Part shown: positions 1 to 10,704 of the stretch, piece by piece
Layout of the letters: each line of letters begins with the position of its first letter
How positions within the stretch are numbered: the stretch's first letter is position 1
Assembly: GCF_014635045.1 (NCBI RefSeq)
Contig: NZ_BMCF01000004.1
Location: forward strand, 124,001-188,000
DNA: 64,000 nt
Origin: Staphylococcus nepalensis
GTDB taxonomy: Bacteria; Bacillota; Bacilli; Staphylococcales; Staphylococcaceae
Direction of reading: 5' to 3'
Program-made: the position numbers and the translations under genes
Notes under the pieces: model-generated
Seen by the model: the letters and a program-made list of their open reading frames with translations, nothing else
What the model was told of the DNA's origin: nothing
The model's database searches: none

Positions 1-47
1 ACTTTTTGTGATCCTTGTCCTGGGAAAATAATTGCTGTTTTACCCAT
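1..47 (-). CDS. fabD: Malonyl-CoA:ACP transacylase, N-terminal end only
   Basis: Only the first 15 residues are in the window, reading [15 protein letters not shown]. The FPGQGSQ motif is the hallmark N-terminus of FabD, which loads malonyl groups onto acyl carrier protein for fatty-acid synthesis. The ATG at 45-47 overlaps the end of plsX by 8 bp, so the two are translationally coupled in the fapR-plsX-fabD operon. The rest of the gene lies left of the window. Confidence 0.85.
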   Translation of the reverse strand, partial: MGKTAIIFPGQGSQK

Positions 48-1026
48 TTTCTGTCCCCACCGTTTCTCTCATTGTATTTACAATGCTTAATTCTCCAGCA
101 ACTTTAGCTTGACGAATCGCTGAATAAAATGCTTTTGCATTTGAACTACCATGCGCTTTCACGACAATACCATTTAACCCTAACAATACTGAACCGCCAT
201 ACTCGGCATAATCCATTTTCGAAGTTAAATCATTCAAATCTTTACGCAACACAAGCGCTGCTAATTTGTTTTTAAAACTACTCAAAAGCGTAGATTTAAG
301 CATTTTTCCTATAGATTTTGCTACACCTTCTAGATTTTTTAGAATCATATTTCCAGTATAACCATCTGTTACAACTACGTCTGCAGCATCATCCATTAAT
401 GCTTTAGCTTCAACATTTCCAGAAAAATGAAAACCTTGTTGTTCTTCCATTAAGTGATATGCTTTTTTAGTTAATGTATTTCCTTTTGCTGCTTCTGTAC
501 CAATATTAAGTAATGCAACAGAAGGTTGTTCAATATTTCGGATTTTTTGTGCATAAATATTACCTAATTGTGCATATTGTAATAAATGCTCTGCTTTTGC
601 ATCAGCATTTGCGCCTACATCCATAAATACGAAACCTTTACCTGAAACAGTTGGTAAAGTTAATACTAATGCTGGTCTTTCAACACCTTTTATTCTACCT
701 ACGATAAATAATCCAGCAGACATTAAAGCGCCCGTGTTTCCTGCTGAAACACAACCGTCCGCTTCACCAGATTTCACCGCTTCTGCCATACGCACAATTG
801 AACTATCTTTTTTTCTTTTGATTGCTCTAACAGGTTCGTCTTCCATTGTTATCGCTTCTGTACAGTGACGCACTTCCACGCGTCCGTGGTTAATGTCACA
901 TTTATTTTGGTCACCGAATAATATTATTTCTAAATCTTTAAAATCTTTGACCGCTTTTTCAACAGCTTCAAGAACGATGCCAGGCGCATCATCGCCACCC
1001 ATCATGTCGATAGCTATTTTAACCAT
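40..1026 (-). CDS. plsX: Phosphate acyltransferase PlsX
   Basis: PlsX converts acyl-ACP to acyl-phosphate, the donor for PlsY in membrane phospholipid synthesis. The 328-residue product opens [15 protein letters not shown] and carries the family signatures [12 protein letters not shown] and [11 protein letters not shown] start it at the ATG at 1024-1026, which gives the usual N-terminus. A GTG at 1041 would add five residues. It overlaps fapR upstream and fabD downstream by 8 bp each, so it is part of the FapR-controlled lipid operon. Confidence 0.95.
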   Translation of the reverse strand: MVKIAIDMMGGDDAPGIVLEAVEKAVKDFKDLEIILFGDQNKCDINHGRVEVRHCTEAITMEDEPVRAIKRKKDSSIVRMAEAVKSGEADGCVSAGNTGALMSAGLFIVGRIKGVERPALVLTLPTVSGKGFVFMDVGANADAKAEHLLQYAQLGNIYAQKIRNIEQPSVALLNIGTEAAKGNTLTKKAYHLMEEQQGFHFSGNVEAKALMDDAADVVVTDGYTGNMILKNLEGVAKSIGKMLKSTLLSSFKNKLAALVLRKDLNDLTSKMDYAEYGGSVLLGLNGIVVKAHGSSNAKAFYSAIRQAKVAGELSIVNTMRETVGTENG

Positions 1027-1588
1027 TTTGTTCATCCTCACTTGTATAATACATTTTAAAAGTACCCTTAAATACCAAAGTATCTTTGACGTACGAACAT
1101 ACTTTTATCATGAAATATTTATTTGTTATTTCAACAGCCTTTGCTTCTGCACGTACTGTATCATTTAACTTAACTTGTTTTAAAAATGTAACGTTACTTT
1201 CTTTAGTTAACACAACTGGTTTATGTATAAGTGCCACACATAGTGAATTAGCTTGAGCAAATAATACATGCCCTCTAGCAATCTCATTTCTAGTAAATAC
1301 TGAATCTTCATCAATATTAATAAGAGAGATCGCTTGATGATCTGGTTCTACGTTGATCACATCACCTATGATTTCACTTCCATCAATAGATCGAATACTT
1401 TCGTGATTTTTTCTAGCAACAGATTTAATTCTTTTTCTTAACTCGGGAATATTTAAGTATGTACGATCCAATCTAATTGTTTGAATACTGACCGAAAAAA
1501 GAATACTCAAATCAAGATCCGTAATAAAGGGGTTTTTTTCTATTTCTTTTTTAATTGCCTCACGACGTTCCTGTTTTTTTAACTTCAT
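1019..1588 (-). CDS. fapR: Fatty acid and phospholipid biosynthesis repressor FapR
   Basis: FapR represses fatty-acid and phospholipid genes and is released by malonyl-CoA. The 189-residue protein has an N-terminal DeoR-like helix-turn-helix (about residues 17-55, [15 protein letters not shown]) and a C-terminal hot-dog effector domain with [28 protein letters not shown] core residues. The start ATG is preceded by GGGAGA. It heads the plsX-fabD operon, and a FapR-like operator lies just upstream, consistent with autoregulation. Confidence 0.95.
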   Translation of the reverse strand: MKLKKQERREAIKKEIEKNPFITDLDLSILFSVSIQTIRLDRTYLNIPELRKRIKSVARKNHESIRSIDGSEIIGDVINVEPDHQAISLINIDEDSVFTRNEIARGHVLFAQANSLCVALIHKPVVLTKESNVTFLKQVKLNDTVRAEAKAVEITNKYFMIKVCSYVKDTLVFKGTFKMYYTSEDEQNG

Positions 1589-1608
1589 AGTATTCTATCT
1601 CCCTATTT

Positions 1609-1625
1609 TTAGTACCAAGTCTTAA
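1609..1625. promoter_or_regulatory. Probable FapR operator
   Basis: TTAGTACCAAGTCTTAA lies 20-37 bp upstream of the fapR start codon. The first half matches the TTAGTACC half-site known for FapR operators and the second half is an imperfect inverted copy. The position fits autorepression of fapR-plsX-fabD. The site was recognised by eye, without matrix scoring. Confidence 0.65.
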
Positions 1626-1888
1626 ACATTCCTAACATATCATAACACTTTCTATTTCAATTGCTCAACTAAAAACGTACTACTTTTTATCATTCTATTT
1701 ACTCAATTCTCAGTTCTTTCATTTCAAGCTTTATTTTAATAATTTCAAAAATAACATACAAACCACAAAGTTTTTATGTTAAATTAAATAAAAATATAAT
1801 GTTTAATTAAAAAAGATGTATTTTATATATTAAATAATTTCATTAGAAATAATTGATTATTCATTTTATAACAAAGGGGTTAAGAACA

Positions 1889-3448
1889 ATGAAAAAAGCA
1901 ATAACAAGCACGCTACTCTCTGCTACATTATTCACATCTACTTCGGCCTTTAGTTTTGCAAAAGAAACAAATAGTGTGGTGCCAGAACAATTGGAATCAT
2001 CAGACTCAACACATATTTCTAACCATACTGATGTAGAAAATTACTTACAAAATAACGCCTCATCTATCATTAATCGAAACCAGAAAACTAAAAATGAATC
2101 AATCAGTAAAAATGCGTTTAAACAATACAAAGTAATCAATAAAAACGTTGACACCACTGGCGCTTCACATTATGAGTTAAAACCAAAAATCAATAATATA
2201 TTAGCGAACGATAGCACCATTAAAGTACATGTGAATCAACAAGGCAACGTCTCACTTATAAATGGGCATATCCATAGACAGCACATTGACATTAAAAACA
2301 AAGCTAACATATCACCATCCAAAGCTGAAAATTTAGCTTTTCAAGCAATTGGTAAACAAAAAAATGAAGTTAAAAATCTAAAAGGTTATAAAATTGTAAC
2401 TCAAAATCAACTAGATATTAATAGTGAAAAAGGCAAATTAATACATAATATCGAATTAAATTATTTATCTCCTAAAGCCGCACGTTGGAAGATACAAGTC
2501 GATGCGAGCACCGGAGAGATTATAAAAAAACAAAACCTAATAAAACATGCAACAGCAGAAGGTTCTGGCACAGGCGTTAATGGTGATAAAAAATCTCCAC
2601 TTTACTTAAGCAATGACAACGGACAATATTCATTAAACGACACAAGCAAAGATACTCATATCGAAACCAAAACAGCGAATGAAACTACAGATCAGTTTTC
2701 ACCAATCACCCATGATTCAAATAATTTTGACAAAGATATTCAACGCGCAGGCGTCGACGCACATTTTTATGCAAACGAAGTTTATGATTATTATTTAGAC
2801 AAATACGATAGAGAAAGCTATGACAATAAAGGCGCAAATATTAACTCTGTCGTACATTATGATAAAAATTATAATAACGCTGCATGGACTGGACAATATA
2901 TGATTTATGGCGATGGTGATGGTAAAACATTTAATCCACTATCAGGGGCTAAAGATATCGTAGGGCACGAATTAACACATGCCGTAACAGAAGAAACTGC
3001 TAATTTAGAGTACACAAATCAATCAGGCGCTTTAAATGAATCATTTTCAGACGTATTTGGCTATTTCATCGATCCAGATAACTGGCTAATGGGCGAAGAT
3101 GTTTATACACCGAATCAAGATGGAGATGCTTTAAGAAGCTTACAAAATCCAGAAAAATATGATCAACCAGCACACATGAATCAATTTTATACTGGAACTG
3201 ATGATAACGGGGGCGTACATATTAATAGTGGCATTCCAAATAAAGCTGCGTATCTTACAATCCAATCTATTGGCAAAGATAAAGCAGAACAAATTTACTA
3301 CTTAGCATTAACGCAATATCTATCATCAAATGCTGAATTTACAGATGCAAAAATAGCATTAAAACAAGCTGCCAATGAACTATATGGCAAGAATGGTAAC
3401 GAATCAAAAGCAATTGAACAAGCTTGGAATGATGTCGGCGTTAAATAA
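1889..3448 (+). CDS. Secreted thermolysin-family (M4) metalloprotease, aureolysin/SepA-like
   Basis: A 519-residue preproenzyme: signal peptide (MKKAITSTLLSATLFTSTSA), an FTP/PepSY-type propeptide over roughly residues 50-210, then the M4 catalytic domain. Zinc ligands and catalytic residues are visible: HELTH at H360-H364, the downstream Glu in NESFSD (E384) and the HINSG histidine (H444). I start at the ATG at 1889 because AAAGGGG lies at the right distance and the signal peptide then begins cleanly; an in-frame ATG at 1853 gives an odd N-terminus. It sits on the opposite strand between fapR and recG, a place where I expect no gene in S. aureus. Confidence 0.93.
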   Translation: MKKAITSTLLSATLFTSTSAFSFAKETNSVVPEQLESSDSTHISNHTDVENYLQNNASSIINRNQKTKNESISKNAFKQYKVINKNVDTTGASHYELKPKINNILANDSTIKVHVNQQGNVSLINGHIHRQHIDIKNKANISPSKAENLAFQAIGKQKNEVKNLKGYKIVTQNQLDINSEKGKLIHNIELNYLSPKAARWKIQVDASTGEIIKKQNLIKHATAEGSGTGVNGDKKSPLYLSNDNGQYSLNDTSKDTHIETKTANETTDQFSPITHDSNNFDKDIQRAGVDAHFYANEVYDYYLDKYDRESYDNKGANINSVVHYDKNYNNAAWTGQYMIYGDGDGKTFNPLSGAKDIVGHELTHAVTEETANLEYTNQSGALNESFSDVFGYFIDPDNWLMGEDVYTPNQDGDALRSLQNPEKYDQPAHMNQFYTGTDDNGGVHINSGIPNKAAYLTIQSIGKDKAEQIYYLALTQYLSSNAEFTDAKIALKQAANELYGKNGNESKAIEQAWNDVGVK

Positions 3449-3472
3449 ATGAATATATTTTCATTAAATAAT

Positions 3473-3516
3473 AAACAGCAGTGTAGCACTTTTAAAGCGT
3501 TTCTACACTGCTGTTT
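3473..3516. terminator. Bidirectional terminator between protease and recG
   Basis: A perfect 14-bp stem, AAACAGCAGTGTAG at 3473-3486 and its complement at 3503-3516, lies between the convergent protease and recG genes. It can end transcripts from both sides. Confidence 0.85.
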
Positions 3517-3551
3517 GAAATATATGAACTTACTACATGCGCATTGAACGC

Positions 3552-5597
3552 TTAATCAAAACTCGTATATAGCAAATTATTCTCGACAAATGTTCTAAGT
3601 CGTTCATATTCAGGTTCAAAAAATATACCTGACTGAATAAGTTCTGCTGCTTCATCTCTAGCTACTTCTAGCATTTTATAATCTTCTACTACATTCGCTA
3701 CCAAGAAATCTGGCAACCCGCTTTGTTTAACACCAAAGAAATCACCAGGACCTCTCATTTCTAAGTCACGCTCACTTAACTCAAAACCATCTGTAGTTTG
3801 TGTCATTATATTCATGCGTTCAATACCTGTTTCAGTCTTTGGTGAAGCAATTAATACACAATAACTTTGTTGTTCACTTCGTCCAACACGACCTCTTAAC
3901 TGATGCAACGTTGATAACCCAAAACGATCTGCATCGTAGATCATCATAAATGTTGCATTTGGTACATTAACGCCAACTTCAACGACTGTAGTAGAAACTA
4001 AAATATCAATCTCATGATTACTAAACTGTTGCATCACATGATCTTTTTCTTCAGAAGTTAATTTACCATGAAGTAAGCCTACTTTATTTGAACCATAATA
4101 AGCTTGCATAGATTCAAATAATGCCACGACATTTTGTACGTCTTCCAAATGTTCGGAACTCTCTATTAAGGGGCATATCACATAAGCTTGTCTACCTTTG
4201 TGCAATTCAACGGTCATTTGGTGCAAGACACTTTCATACGCCTCATGCTTAGACCAAGACGTAATAATAGGTTTTCTTCCTTTCGGTAATTGCTTAATTG
4301 ATGAAACATCCATTTCTCCAAATACAGAAATTGCTAAAGTTCTAGGAATAGGCGTTGCAGTCATAAATAATACGTTAGTCATAGCGCCTTTTTCTCTCAA
4401 TAGTTGACGTTGGTTAACGCCAAATCGATGTTGTTCATCTGTAATTACAAGCCCAACGTTGTTAAATACAACATCGTCTTGTATTAACGCATGTGTCCCA
4501 ATGATACAATCTATTTCATTGTTTTCGAGTTGTTCCAATAATAATTTCCTTTTTTTACCTTTAACTGAACCTGTTAATAAGGCAATGTTCATTCGATCAC
4601 CAAATATTTCAGCTAAACTTTCAGCATGTTGCTCTGCAAGGATTTCAGTAGGTACCATCAATGCAGATTGATAACCAGCTGTTTTTAATGCATACATACA
4701 AATAGCAGCCACTACTGTTTTGCCTGAACCTACATCCCCTTGTAAAAGCCGATGCATACGAAGCGGAGCTTTTAAATCTCTAAAGATTTCATTTACACTT
4801 TGTTTCTGGGCATCAGTCAATTCAAAAGGTAAATCTTCTATAAAATTTTTAACTAAATGAATATCATAATCAATTTCAATTGCTTCATCCGATGTTTTCT
4901 CGAGTCGATTTAACCATTGCATTCTTAATTCGAACATAAATAATTCTATAAACGCATATGTTCTTCTTGCCCTTAATAATGATTTCTTGTCAGGTGCCAT
5001 ATGCAATGTTTTAATTGTATCTTCAAGCGTTTCAAGTTTATATTTCTGTCTTAATGTTTTAGACAGCCACTCATGGATAGTCACATGATCTAACACTTGA
5101 CGAATCATATCGCGAAGCGGTTTTTGTTTAATACCTTCTTTAATGCGATAAACAGGTTCAAATTGCGCACCCTCTATGACTTGTTGGTTAAAGAACATTC
5201 TGTTCCCATTAATTTCTTGTTTGTTTCTATTCCATTTCCCTTTAATTGTAATCGTTTGATGTAGCTCAATTTTCTTTTTTAAATAAGGTTGATTGAAGAA
5301 TACGCATTTTACAGCAATATTATTAACCATTAAATGGACAGTTAACTTAGATTTGTTTCTACCAAAAAAAGCGACAGTAGGTGTGGAATAAACTTCCCCA
5401 ACAACTGTCACCATCGCTTGATCTTCTGCCTCATTTAAGTCAACTACAGTATTATCTTCATAACGCGTTGGTAAATATAAGATTAAATCCTCTACTGTAT
5501 AAATATTTAATTCATTTAATACCGATAAGCGTTTTGGACCTAAACCTTTTATTTCAGCTAAAGGAAATGGACTTTCTATTAAATTGACTTTTGACAT
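3552..5597 (-). CDS. recG: ATP-dependent DNA helicase RecG
   Basis: RecG remodels stalled replication forks and branch-migrates Holliday junctions. The product has an N-terminal wedge/OB domain (residues 1-230), then a superfamily 2 helicase core with Walker A GDVGSGKT, motif II DEQHR, motif [11 protein letters not shown] and the RecG C-terminal motif QLRGRVGR. I start at the ATG at 5597, giving [10 protein letters not shown] as in staphylococcal RecG, with GGTGAT upstream. A start at 5609 would overlap sdaAA. It is probably co-transcribed with sdaAB-sdaAA. Confidence 0.95.
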   Translation of the reverse strand: MSKVNLIESPFPLAEIKGLGPKRLSVLNELNIYTVEDLILYLPTRYEDNTVVDLNEAEDQAMVTVVGEVYSTPTVAFFGRNKSKLTVHLMVNNIAVKCVFFNQPYLKKKIELHQTITIKGKWNRNKQEINGNRMFFNQQVIEGAQFEPVYRIKEGIKQKPLRDMIRQVLDHVTIHEWLSKTLRQKYKLETLEDTIKTLHMAPDKKSLLRARRTYAFIELFMFELRMQWLNRLEKTSDEAIEIDYDIHLVKNFIEDLPFELTDAQKQSVNEIFRDLKAPLRMHRLLQGDVGSGKTVVAAICMYALKTAGYQSALMVPTEILAEQHAESLAEIFGDRMNIALLTGSVKGKKRKLLLEQLENNEIDCIIGTHALIQDDVVFNNVGLVITDEQHRFGVNQRQLLREKGAMTNVLFMTATPIPRTLAISVFGEMDVSSIKQLPKGRKPIITSWSKHEAYESVLHQMTVELHKGRQAYVICPLIESSEHLEDVQNVVALFESMQAYYGSNKVGLLHGKLTSEEKDHVMQQFSNHEIDILVSTTVVEVGVNVPNATFMMIYDADRFGLSTLHQLRGRVGRSEQQSYCVLIASPKTETGIERMNIMTQTTDGFELSERDLEMRGPGDFFGVKQSGLPDFLVANVVEDYKMLEVARDEAAELIQSGIFFEPEYERLRTFVENNLLYTSFD

Positions 5598-5598
5598 T

Positions 5599-6468
5599 TT
5601 AATCACCAAATATTTCTTGTTTTAAACGCTGCCCTGTTGGTGTGCCTGCTAATCCGCCACGCCCAGTTTCACGTAATGCAGAAGGCATTGTTTGACCAAT
5701 CTTATACATTGCTTCAATAACTTCATCCGTAGGTATTCTAGAAGTTACACCTGCTAACGCCATATCTGCTGATACAATAGCATTAGACGCGCCAGCAGCA
5801 TTTCTTTTAACACATGGTACTTCTACTAAACCTGCTACTGGATCACATACTAAACCTAGCATATTTTTCAAACAAATTGCAAAAGCTTCAGAAGATTGTT
5901 GAGGTGTGCCACCTGCTAGTTCAACAGTTGCACCTGCTGCCATGGCAGCTGCCGAACCCACTTCCGCCTGACAACCTCCAGCTGCGCCTGAAATAGAAGC
6001 ATTATTTGCAACTACAAATCCAAAGGCGCCAGAGCTAAGTAAGAAGTTCAACATATCTTTACGTGTAGGCTCAAGACGGGGTTTTAATCCAAATAAAACA
6101 CCTGGAACCACACCTGCAGAACCAGCCGTTGGTGTAGCACAAATTTTACCCATTGCAGCATTGACTTCATTTGTTGCCACTGCCTTACTAACAGCATCTA
6201 ATAATGTAGGCCCTGCTAAAGATTTTCCTGTTTTTAAGTATGCTTTAATTAATACCGCATCCCCACCAGTTAAACCAGTCGTGGATGTTACACCTTCTAA
6301 TCCTTCATCTAAAGCATTTTCCATCGTTTGTAAGTTTTTATCCATATGTGCATATATTTCATCTTCTGATAATCCTGTAACTTCCATTTCTTGCTCTAGC
6401 ATCACTTCATAGATTTTTTTATTTTCTGCCTCACATTTTTCAATAAGCTCTTTCACGCTTTTAAACAT
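5599..6468 (-). CDS. sdaAA: L-serine dehydratase, iron-sulfur alpha subunit
   Basis: The 289-residue alpha subunit binds the [4Fe-4S] cluster that dehydrates L-serine to pyruvate and ammonia. Candidate cluster cysteines occur in [18 protein letters not shown] and LVCDPVAG, and the fold motif [17 protein letters not shown] is conserved. GGAGGGATATCA precedes the ATG. It follows sdaAB by 13 bp and is followed directly by recG. Confidence 0.94.
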   Translation of the reverse strand: MFKSVKELIEKCEAENKKIYEVMLEQEMEVTGLSEDEIYAHMDKNLQTMENALDEGLEGVTSTTGLTGGDAVLIKAYLKTGKSLAGPTLLDAVSKAVATNEVNAAMGKICATPTAGSAGVVPGVLFGLKPRLEPTRKDMLNFLLSSGAFGFVVANNASISGAAGGCQAEVGSAAAMAAGATVELAGGTPQQSSEAFAICLKNMLGLVCDPVAGLVEVPCVKRNAAGASNAIVSADMALAGVTSRIPTDEVIEAMYKIGQTMPSALRETGRGGLAGTPTGQRLKQEIFGD

Positions 6469-6481
6469 TGATATCCCTCCA

Positions 6482-7147
6482 TTAAGCGTCGCCCATGAGT
6501 GAGACTGTCACTACACCATCGACGTTTTTAATTTTTTCTATTATTTCATCATTTATAGCATCGTCTAATTCACAAGTCATCAAGGCTTGGTCACCTTTTT
6601 CTTTTCTTGAAACTTGCATACTCCCCACATTGATACTCGAATCACCTAATATATTAGCTACGCGACCAATCGTGCCAAATGTATCTTTATGGAATACTAA
6701 AAGTGCTGGGTAATTGCCACTAATTGCAATACTAAATCCATTAATCGCGACAACTTCTATTTTGCCACCACCGATAGATACGCCTTCTACAGAAATTTCT
6801 TTATCTCCATCTCGCATATTAATCATAGCAGTATTGGGATGAGAACGTTCTTCTGTCATTTCAATAAAATTAACTTTCATTCCAATGTCCTCAGCAGTTT
6901 CTATGCTTTTTTGGATTCGATCGTCATCTGTATCATAACCTAATAGACCACCAACAAGAGCAACATCGGTACCGTGGCCTTTATATGTTTCCATAAATGA
7001 ACCATAAAGGTATATATCAACTTGTTTTGGTGTTTCATTGAATAAGTCTCTAGCCACTAATCCAATCCTAACTGCACCCGCTGTATGTGACGATGATGGA
7101 CCAACCATTGTCGGTCCAATGATATCGAAAACTGTTTTATATTTCAT
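6482..7147 (-). CDS. sdaAB: L-serine dehydratase beta subunit
   Basis: The 221-residue beta subunit of the two-chain, iron-dependent serine dehydratase. The N-terminus carries GPSSSHTAGAVRIG, the substrate-site signature, and the C-terminus is an ACT-like regulatory domain (about residues 145-220). A strong GGGCGGGG stretch lies before the ATG. It works with SdaAA to degrade serine to pyruvate. Confidence 0.94.
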   Translation of the reverse strand: MKYKTVFDIIGPTMVGPSSSHTAGAVRIGLVARDLFNETPKQVDIYLYGSFMETYKGHGTDVALVGGLLGYDTDDDRIQKSIETAEDIGMKVNFIEMTEERSHPNTAMINMRDGDKEISVEGVSIGGGKIEVVAINGFSIAISGNYPALLVFHKDTFGTIGRVANILGDSSINVGSMQVSRKEKGDQALMTCELDDAINDEIIEKIKNVDGVVTVSLMGDA

Positions 7148-7430
7148 AAATTATACCCCGCCCTTATTTTTAATTGTTCTAAAGTGTTGCGCTTACATTT
7201 TATGGCATCTATATTATTATAACAAGTTAACTTAACATAATAAACTAATTCTGGTTGTGCTGCTTTTAATTTAATATTACCCAAAATGGCACACCATTTT
7301 GAACAAAAATTATATATAAGTAAAGTTTCAAAATCATTTATCTTTACTAGCGAATTTTTCAAATGAAATGCACCGATTTATTATACACTTTTTTCAACAA
7401 GATAGGTTAAATATGACAACAATGTATTGC
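7148..7430 (-). other. Leader/intergenic region upstream of sdaAB
   Basis: No convincing gene. On the minus strand a TATAAT-like -10 lies near 7378-7385, which would give sdaAB a leader of about 200 nt. An 8-bp hairpin (CAAAATGG, loop CACA, CCATTTTG) is at 7282-7301. I see no known riboswitch. A 72-codon minus-strand frame across the region has no ribosome binding site or recognisable motif. Confidence 0.4.
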
Positions 7431-7478
7431 AAAAAGAAAAATATACGCAACTAGATATGATTATCTAATTACGTATAT
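7431..7478 (-). terminator. Terminator downstream of fakA
   Basis: On the minus strand a 16-bp stem with two mismatches (ATATACG...CGTATAT, arms 7441-7456 and 7463-7478) is followed by a T-rich run. It lies 36 bp past the fakA stop and separates fakA from sdaAB. Confidence 0.8.
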
Positions 7479-7513
7479 GGATTAAAATGTTATTTTTATC
7501 GACTCACTTAAAG

Positions 7514-9172
7514 CTATTCAACTGAAAACAGATATTGGTAAACGGGTTGATTACCTTGATGTTGGTCTATTTCTATATCAGGATATGTCGCTTCAATCCA
7601 CGATTCAACGCTTGAAGTGATATCAGCATGCGCATCTTCTCCAACAATCATAGTGATAATTTCACTTTCATCCGTTATCATTTCTGCTAATAAGTTTTTA
7701 ACTGTTTCAATCTGATCCTCATTACTTGTAATAATTTTATCTTCGACCAAGCCCATAAATGCATCTTTTTTAATCTCAACGCCGTCCACTTTTGTGTCTC
7801 TTACAGCATATGTAACAGAGCCTGACGTGACTATTTCTAATGATTCAATCATTCGCTTTTTATTGTTTGTCAACGTGTCTGCTACATCAAAGTTAAATAG
7901 TGCAGCAATACCTTGAGGTATCGATTTGGTTGGAATCACAACTGCTTCTGCTTCAACTATCGTCGCAGCTTGTTCACTTGCCATCATAATATTTTTATTA
8001 TTTGGCAAGATAATTGCACGTTTACACTGAGATTGCTCAATTACTTTGACAATGTCTTCTGTAGATGGATTCATTGTCTGTCCGCCACTGATGATATGCG
8101 TAGCGCCCATCGATTTAAACAACTCTGATATACCTTCACCCATAGAAATAGCGATAACTGCAGTATCTACTGTTGTCATATCTTGATTTGAATCAACATT
8201 TTGTCCTTTTTGTTCTTTTTTAACAACTTCTCGGTGTTGTTCGCGCATATTTTCAACTTTTAATTTAATTAATTCACCATATTGTTGTCCGTAATTAAAC
8301 ACATCTCCAGGTTTTTCAGTATGTACGTGAACTTTTACAATTTCATCATCATTAATCACTAATAATGAATCACCGTATTGACTCATATCTTCTCTAAAAG
8401 TATTTTCATCAAAGAATTTTTTATTTTTACCAAAACGGACCATCATTTCTGTACAATATCCATAAATAATATCTTCCGTATTGATAACGCCATGGAAATC
8501 ATGCGCTTCGTTCACTAAAGTATCTGTATCTAATTTTTGTGTTTCTGCACTTATTGTTTCTCCTTTTAAAGCTTTAAGAAAGCCTTCATATACTACTACT
8601 AACCCTTTACCACCACTATCTACTACACCAACTTCTTTTAATACTGGTAATAAATTAGGCGTATTTTCTAGAGAAATTTTAGCTTGCTCTATAATATAAG
8701 TCACTAATTCAATACAATCTTCTGTTTCTAGGGCTTTTTCTAGACCTGCATCTGCTGCATCTCTAGCCACTGTTAAGATTGTACCTTCTACTGGTTTCAT
8801 AATTGCTTTATATGCTGTTTCAACGCCAGCCTTAAAACTGTCTGCTAGTTGTTGTGTATTAATTTCATTATACTCTTCTAAATTTTTACTGAATCCTCTA
8901 AATAACTGCGATAAAATAACACCAGAATTGCCTCTCGCTCCCATTAACAGACCTTTGGAGAATGTTTTGCCTAGTTCACCTATATGTTGTGACAAATTCT
9001 CTTCTACTGCTTCTCTACCAGATGTCATTGTTAAATTCATATTTGTCCCTGTATCTCCATCTGGTACTGGATATACATTTAATGAATCTACTAAATCTGC
9101 ATGATTAGATAAATTTTGTGCCCCTTGGATTATCATTTCGGCAAATAATTTACCATTTATTTTGCTAACCAT
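7514..9172 (-). CDS. fakA: Fatty acid kinase catalytic subunit FakA (DAK2/DegV-associated)
   Basis: FakA phosphorylates exogenous fatty acids presented by FakB proteins, feeding acyl-phosphate into the PlsX/PlsY route. The 552-residue protein has the N-terminal DhaL-like ATP-binding domain with [11 protein letters not shown] and [12 protein letters not shown], and the C-terminal YloV-type domain. GGAGG lies before the ATG. It follows the Asp23-family gene by 14 bp, the usual staphylococcal pairing. Confidence 0.94.
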   Translation of the reverse strand: MVSKINGKLFAEMIIQGAQNLSNHADLVDSLNVYPVPDGDTGTNMNLTMTSGREAVEENLSQHIGELGKTFSKGLLMGARGNSGVILSQLFRGFSKNLEEYNEINTQQLADSFKAGVETAYKAIMKPVEGTILTVARDAADAGLEKALETEDCIELVTYIIEQAKISLENTPNLLPVLKEVGVVDSGGKGLVVVYEGFLKALKGETISAETQKLDTDTLVNEAHDFHGVINTEDIIYGYCTEMMVRFGKNKKFFDENTFREDMSQYGDSLLVINDDEIVKVHVHTEKPGDVFNYGQQYGELIKLKVENMREQHREVVKKEQKGQNVDSNQDMTTVDTAVIAISMGEGISELFKSMGATHIISGGQTMNPSTEDIVKVIEQSQCKRAIILPNNKNIMMASEQAATIVEAEAVVIPTKSIPQGIAALFNFDVADTLTNNKKRMIESLEIVTSGSVTYAVRDTKVDGVEIKKDAFMGLVEDKIITSNEDQIETVKNLLAEMITDESEIITMIVGEDAHADITSSVESWIEATYPDIEIDQHQGNQPVYQYLFSVE

Positions 9173-9186
9173 TACGTTATGTCCTC

Positions 9187-9558
9187 CTAGTTTTTCGTGC
9201 CATTATCCACTCGCACACCTTGTATAAATATATTAATTGAATTTATTTTTACTTTTAATGTTTGTTCTAATGTATATTTCACTGTTGACTGAACATTGCT
9301 TGCTACTTCTGATATTTTAGTACCATAACTGACAATAATATACATATCAACATCTAACACGCCATTTTCTTCTCTGACAACAATGCCTTTTGCATAATTT
9401 TCATAGCCTAATATTTCAGCAATGCCATCTCTCACTTGTTGTCTAGAAGCCATACCAACAATGCCATAACATTCTACTGCTTTACTACCAACCACTGAAG
9501 CTATTACTTCGTTCGAAATATCAATACTACCATAATCATTTGTGATTTCTAATGTCAT
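9187..9558 (-). CDS. Asp23/Gls24 family protein (YloU-like)
   Basis: A 123-residue Asp23/Gls24-family protein with the typical [23 protein letters not shown] opening and NIFIQGVRV close. YloU-like members are always found upstream of the fatty-acid kinase gene; their biochemical role is not settled. The start ATG follows AGGAGG. A minus-strand promoter with an extended -10 lies about 95 bp upstream. Confidence 0.92.
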   Translation of the reverse strand: MTLEITNDYGSIDISNEVIASVVGSKAVECYGIVGMASRQQVRDGIAEILGYENYAKGIVVREENGVLDVDMYIIVSYGTKISEVASNVQSTVKYTLEQTLKVKINSINIFIQGVRVDNGTKN

Positions 9559-9650
9559 TTTATTGGGCCTCCTAGTTTATGGTTCTTATTTTAGCTTTGA
9601 TACTTATCGTTTTTAAATTTAAAAAACACAATATTTATCCACAGTTTAGA

Positions 9651-9681
9651 ATTATACCATAAAATGAGTGTAACAAAAGCA
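9651..9681 (-). promoter_or_regulatory. Promoter for the asp23-fakA operon
   Basis: On the minus strand TGG-TATAAT (ATTATA at 9651-9656 on the plus strand) forms an extended -10. The -35 region is weak. It points at the Asp23-family gene and is divergent from the rpmB promoter. Confidence 0.55.
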
Positions 9682-9712
9682 TAAGCATTGTAAAGAAATT
9701 TTTTTCATTTTA

Positions 9713-9741
9713 TTGCCATATCCTTTTATATGTGGTACATT
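9713..9741 (+). promoter_or_regulatory. Promoter for rpmB
   Basis: TTGCCA at 9713-9718 and TACATT at 9736-9741 are separated by 17 bp, with a TG one base before the -10 (extended -10). The start codon is about 53 bp downstream and is preceded by AAAGGAGG. Confidence 0.7.
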
Positions 9742-9794
9742 ATTCAGGTATGTAGTAGATACGTGTATTTATATTTATTAAAGGAGGTACTTTC

Positions 9795-9983
9795 ATGGGC
9801 AAACAATGTTTCGTAACAGGTCGTAAAGCTTCAACTGGAAACAATCGTTCACACGCTTTAAATTCTTCGAAAAGAAGATGGAATGCTAACCTTCAAAAAG
9901 TTAGAATTCTTGTAGACGGAAAACCTAAAAAAGTTTGGGTTTCTGCACGTGCTTTAAAATCTGGTAAAGTAACTAGAGTTTAA
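9795..9983 (+). CDS. rpmB: 50S ribosomal protein L28
   Basis: A 62-residue basic protein starting [20 protein letters not shown] and containing [13 protein letters not shown], diagnostic of L28. An AAAGGAGGT ribosome binding site lies 7 bp before the ATG. It is a single-gene unit transcribed divergently from its neighbours, with its own promoter and terminator. Confidence 0.97.
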   Translation: MGKQCFVTGRKASTGNNRSHALNSSKRRWNANLQKVRILVDGKPKKVWVSARALKSGKVTRV

Positions 9984-10000
9984 TAAATATAATGCACGAA

Positions 10001-10037
10001 AAAGACCAATCCTTATGTGGAGGATTGGTCTTTTTTT
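10001..10037. terminator. Bidirectional terminator after rpmB
   Basis: A perfect 13-bp stem (AAAGACCAATCCT at 10001-10013, complement at 10021-10033) is followed by a T run on the plus strand and also has Ts on the minus side. It closes both rpmB and the convergent thiN operon. Confidence 0.92.
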
Positions 10038-10063
10038 ATTTCTTTAAAATGACTTTTTTCATA

Positions 10064-10699
10064 TTAATCTTTACTTTTTATCATTAGCACACTACCCTTA
10101 GTAATTGATACAATCCCTTGTGCCTTAATCAACTCATTAGATATGGTTAAGGTTGATCCTAATTGTAGGGACGCATGCTTCAATTCATATTTAAAGTTGG
10201 TTAATGAAATCATTGTAGGATACATTATAGGTATAAATGATATATACGGGTAATTAATATCTCGTTCAATATGATGCTCACCTGTAGATAAATATGAAAT
10301 TTCATTTTGGTGATCGATTATTTTAATGGTAATTTGTTGTTGTGTATAGGCTGGTTTTTCTAGTATTTGTAAAGCGCCCATAAAATGATCTAAACGGCCG
10401 CCTGTTGCACCATATATATCAATCTCATTATAACCACAATCAATTGCTTGGCCGATACCTAGCGCTAAATCAGTATCGTCTTTTTCAGAAGCGTAAGGAT
10501 TAATCGTGAGCTTATCTGATAAATAAGCTTTTTCCTCTTTCGTGATTGAATCAAAATCGCCAACTGCAAATGTTGGTATAATACCTGATTCGATTAAATT
10601 TAATGCACCTCGGTCAATACCTATCCAAGCTTCGTCTTCTTTTTTTTGTAAAATATTTTTGGGCAAATTTCGTTTACCACATAATAAATTGACTTTCAT
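10064..10699 (-). CDS. thiN: Thiamine pyrophosphokinase
   Basis: ThiN pyrophosphorylates thiamine to thiamine diphosphate. The protein carries the family motifs IGIDRGALNLIESGIIP, VGDFDSI and DIYGATGGRLDHFMG. I choose the ATG at 10697-10699 with AAAGG upstream; a TTG at 10708 would add three residues. It is downstream of rpe in the rsgA-rpe-thiN cluster. Confidence 0.93.
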   Translation of the reverse strand: MKVNLLCGKRNLPKNILQKKEDEAWIGIDRGALNLIESGIIPTFAVGDFDSITKEEKAYLSDKLTINPYASEKDDTDLALGIGQAIDCGYNEIDIYGATGGRLDHFMGALQILEKPAYTQQQITIKIIDHQNEISYLSTGEHHIERDINYPYISFIPIMYPTMISLTNFKYELKHASLQLGSTLTISNELIKAQGIVSITKGSVLMIKSKD

Positions 10700-10704
10700 C
10701 GATT

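Noticed and set aside
7144..7362. 72-codon minus-strand frame overlapping the sdaAB start
   Set aside because: No ribosome binding site, odd composition, and it lies in the sdaAB leader; no motif.
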